Assembly: GCA_902796975.1 (NCBI GenBank)
Contig: CADBRF010000183.1
Coordinates: 1 to 8,257, forward strand
Direction of reading: 5' to 3'
DNA length: 8,257 nucleotides
Source of the DNA: an uncultured Coriobacteriaceae bacterium
Lineage (GTDB): Bacteria > Actinomycetota > Coriobacteriia > Coriobacteriales > QAMH01
How positions within the stretch are numbered: position 1 is the stretch's first letter; each line of letters opens with the position of its first letter. This document shows, piece by piece, positions 6,598 through 8,257 of the stretch. Made by a program: the position numbers and the translations under genes. The notes below the pieces were generated by a model. That model was given only the letters and a program-made list of their open reading frames with translations. It was not told the origin of the DNA and did no database searches.

Positions 6598-6701
6598 TTT
6601 GCGCTTGGATTGTATGAAAAAATCTGGGCCCGTTTTATTTGCAGTTTCTAATCCGAATGCGGATTGTACAGCACGCCGCGCGACCGCGCAAAGCGGAACG
6701 A

Positions 6702-6794
6702 ATTTCATGATTCGTCAACTGGCTCATAACGGCATATACGCAGGTCAAATAGGGTATTCAACACTTCCATCCCAGTTGTTAAACAGCATGAAAT
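6702..6794. repeat. Two-block inverted repeat (93 bp)
   Basis: Outer arms ATTTCATG (6702-6709) and CATGAAAT (6787-6794) pair over 8 bp. Inner arms CAACTGG (6716-6722) and CCAGTTG (6772-6778) pair over 7 bp. They are separated by an asymmetric internal loop of 6 and 8 nt. The remaining 49 nt fold poorly. The structure ends 3 bp before the larger palindrome at 6798, so the two may belong to one element or one RNA. Confidence 0.5.
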
Positions 6795-6797
6795 CAA

Positions 6798-6961
6798 CAG
6801 TTTCCCTTGCGCTTTTGGCTGGTATCAGAGCATGGAATCATAACAGCTGTCTCGCAGAGAATTGTCGTGTGAACAAGACGCGTTCGTTCAACACAGCAAT
6901 TGCCCACGAAGCAATTGTCAATGCCGGACTCATCACCAGCCAAAAGTCGCAGGGGAGACTG
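6798..6961. repeat. Large imperfect palindrome with 26-bp arms (possible decayed miniature element)
   Basis: The left arm 6798-6823 pairs with 6935-6961 at 24 Watson-Crick and 2 G-T positions, with one bulged T (6947). Pairing continues inward with small loops: 6828-6830 with 6929-6931, 6843-6845 with 6916-6918, 6852-6854 with 6907-6909, 6860-6864 with 6897-6901, 6867-6870 with 6891-6894, and 6871-6874 with 6886-6889, around a centre near 6880. I see no clear target-site duplication in the flanking bases and no transposase frame inside. A non-autonomous miniature inverted-repeat element, a decayed inverted duplication or a structured RNA are all possible. Confidence 0.65.
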
Positions 6962-6978
6962 GCTAATTGCGGGGACAT

Positions 6979-7021
6979 AAAAACCGATGCCGCCACAGGA
7001 ATATTCCCGCAGCGGCATCGG
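6979..7021 (-). terminator. Rho-independent terminator of purH
   Basis: On the - strand a perfect 10-bp stem (7012-7021 with 6984-6993; CCGATGCCGC and its complement) is followed directly by five T (6983-6979). The 18-nt loop contains the palindrome GGAATATTCC (6998-7007), which can extend the stem. It lies 46 bp after the purH stop. Confidence 0.92.
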
Positions 7022-7067
7022 CTCATTGAATCAATCGCTCAGTGCTAATTGCTACGCAGCACGCTTT

Positions 7068-8257
7068 TTAGTGGCGGAAGTGGCGATGGCCCGTGAAGAG
7101 CATGGGCATGCCCGCTTCGTCAGCGCACTCGATGGAAAGGTCATCGCGGATGGATCCACCGGGCTGAATGATAGCGACGCACCCTGCATCTCGCACAACT
7201 TCCAGCGTGTCGGGGAAGGGCAGGAAGGCATCACTTGCGACAACTGCGCCCTTGGCCTTCTCGCCAGCCTCTTTAACGGCAATGCGGGCAGAGTTCACAC
7301 GGTTGGGCTGACCGCCACCGATGCCAACCGTGGCATGGTTCTTCGTCAGGATAACCGCGTTAGACTTCACGCACTTGCAGCACTTCCAGGCAAAAAGCAT
7401 CTCGTCGACCTGCTCCTGCGTGGGCTGGGTCTTTGTGGGGACCGTGAAGGTCGCAGGATCCTCATTGACCGCGTCGGTGGTTTGGACGACAACACCGCCC
7501 TCGACAGCGCGGATATCCACCGTGCCGCCAGCGGGATTGATACCGCCAGTGCGCAGGATGCGGGCGTTCTTCTTCTGCTTGAGAATCTCGAGCGCCTCGT
7601 CCTCGTAATCGGGAGCAATGAGAACCTCGATGAACTGTTTGTTGACCTCGACAATCTCGTGTGCGACATCTGCCGTGACCTTCTGGTTAAAGGCCATGAC
7701 GCCACCATACGCGCTGACGGAATCGCATTCCCAGGCATTGCGGTAGGCATCGACGAGCGTGTCTGCTTCGGCGATGCCACAGGGAGTAAGGTGCTTGATG
7801 ATGACGCAGGTGGGTTTGGCGGGATCGAATTCGCGCACCGAAGACCAAGCTGCGTCAGTATCGAGATAGTTGTTGTAGCTTAGGTCCTTCTCGCCCTGCA
7901 CCTTGACGGCGTTTGCCAACGTGAACGCATCCTTGGGATCCTCGGGCTTGCCGGGATGGGTCACCTTATAGAAGGCCGCCTGCTGGTGAGGATTCTCGCC
8001 ATAGCGCAGTTCCTTTTCCTTCTGGAGCATGATGCGTTTGTCGTCTGCGAAGGTATCATCGCCCTCGATCTGGTTGTACATCCAGGTGTAGATGGCGTTG
8101 TCGTAGGCGCTCGTCGTACGAAAAACCTCCAACGCGAGTTTCTTGCGGGTCTCGAGTGTGGTAGCACCGTTGTTTGCGCGCATCTCCGCGAGGATGGCGT
8201 CGTACTCGGCAGGGTTGGTTACAACCGTGACGCTCGCATGGTTTTTTGCAGCGCTGC
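7068..8257 (-). CDS. purH: Bifunctional AICAR formyltransferase / IMP cyclohydrolase (5' partial)
   Basis: Catalyses the last two steps of de novo purine synthesis: formyl transfer from 10-formyl-tetrahydrofolate to AICAR, then ring closure of FAICAR to IMP. The window holds 395 residues to the stop at 7068. The frame stays open to the right edge, so roughly the first 120-130 residues of a normal ~520-residue protein are missing. Visible first is the end of the cyclohydrolase (MGS-like) domain, AAKNHASVTVVTNPAEYD then TTSAYDNAI. The transferase domain follows: ELRYGENPHQ, SYNNYLDTDAAW, IIKHLTPCGIA with the catalytic KH pair, AYRNAWECDSVSAYGG, KCVKSNAVILTKNHATVGIG, SDAFLPFPDTLEVV, QPGGSIRDD and the C-terminal TGHRHFRH. 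An internal ATG at 8183 is not the start, because conserved sequence continues upstream of it. Its promoter is outside the window. Confidence 0.96.
   Translation of the reverse strand, partial: SAAKNHASVTVVTNPAEYDAILAEMRANNGATTLETRKKLALEVFRTTSAYDNAIYTWMYNQIEGDDTFADDKRIMLQKEKELRYGENPHQQAAFYKVTHPGKPEDPKDAFTLANAVKVQGEKDLSYNNYLDTDAAWSSVREFDPAKPTCVIIKHLTPCGIAEADTLVDAYRNAWECDSVSAYGGVMAFNQKVTADVAHEIVEVNKQFIEVLIAPDYEDEALEILKQKKNARILRTGGINPAGGTVDIRAVEGGVVVQTTDAVNEDPATFTVPTKTQPTQEQVDEMLFAWKCCKCVKSNAVILTKNHATVGIGGGQPNRVNSARIAVKEAGEKAKGAVVASDAFLPFPDTLEVVRDAGCVAIIQPGGSIRDDLSIECADEAGMPMLFTGHRHFRH

Larger units (their letters stand above)
6409..7067. other. 659-bp non-coding region between purH and the radical SAM gene
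   Basis: I see no credible protein gene here. From right to left it holds the purH terminator (6979-7021), a 164-bp decayed palindrome (6798-6961), a second paired region (6702-6794), a 6-bp hairpin with a 4-nt loop (6650-6665), a candidate promoter (6569-6597), a 5-bp hairpin AACCG/CGGTT (6546-6558) and the radical SAM ribosome binding site. The stretch is more A/T-rich than the flanking genes. No tRNA arm, RNase P or tmRNA signature, or riboswitch consensus that I know was found on either strand. Confidence 0.6.

Noticed and set aside
6896..6917. Two copies of GCAATTG 15 bp apart, suggestive of a direct-repeat operator
   Set aside because: Both copies fall within the right half of the large palindrome, and the first is explained by pairing with 6860-6864. 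Two copies of a 7-mer are too few to call a repeat array.
6599..7048. 149-codon + strand open frame in the non-coding gap (internal ATG at 6614)
   Set aside because: No ribosome binding site, no recognisable domain, mixed codon use, and it runs through both inverted repeats and the purH terminator. Its openness is probably chance, though a proteomic hit would reopen the question.
7042..7069. Possible + strand terminator (5-bp stem followed by TTTTT)
   Set aside because: The stem is short with an 11-nt loop, there is no + strand gene for it to serve, and the T-run overlaps the purH stop codon.
6987..7883. 298-codon + strand open frame opposite purH
   Set aside because: It starts inside the purH terminator hairpin and runs antisense to highly conserved purH motifs; it is a shadow frame.

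Overview
The window reads as ordinary chromosome of a host-associated anaerobic actinobacterium. I suggest class Coriobacteriia (Eggerthellaceae or Atopobiaceae-like). This rests on the moderately high G+C of the core genes, the gene set (a PFL-like UPF0210 protein, a COG2509-type FAD protein, a SPASM-like radical SAM protein, bifunctional PurH) and strong GGAG-type ribosome binding sites. The genus is not determined.

Layout, left to right. (1) Positions 1-118, + strand: the last 38 codons of a Sir2-like NAD-dependent deacylase. (2) Positions 140-877, + strand: a two-gene toxin-antitoxin module, an AbrB-fold antitoxin followed by a RelE/ParE-fold toxin overlapping it by 11 nt. An extended -10 promoter with a 12-bp perfect palindrome lies just ahead of it. 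The module is more A/T-rich than the genes to its right. (3) Positions 871-903: a strong hairpin shared by the converging toxin and UPF0210 genes. (4) Positions 913-2277, - strand: a UPF0210/DUF711 (PFL-like) protein. (5) Positions 2541-4669, - strand: a probable two-gene operon, a 231-residue protein I cannot name followed by a COG2509-type FAD protein with a four-cysteine cluster. (6) Positions 4849-6408, - strand: a radical SAM protein with a SPASM-like C-terminal cysteine set and its own terminator. (7) Positions 6409-7067: a 659-bp non-coding stretch. (8) Positions 7068 to the right edge, - strand: purH, missing its 5' end, with a textbook terminator.

The genes do not form one pathway. 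PurH makes IMP. The FAD and radical SAM proteins are redox or cofactor enzymes of unknown substrate, typical of anaerobes. The toxin-antitoxin pair is an accessory module.

The most unusual object is in the gap between purH and the radical SAM gene: a roughly 164-bp imperfect palindrome (6798-6961) with 26-bp arms. In an aligned interior stretch almost all mismatches are of the transition type, which points to a decayed DNA palindrome or miniature element. A second, weaker paired region (6702-6794) lies next to it. I found no CRISPR array, tRNA, rRNA or intact insertion sequence.
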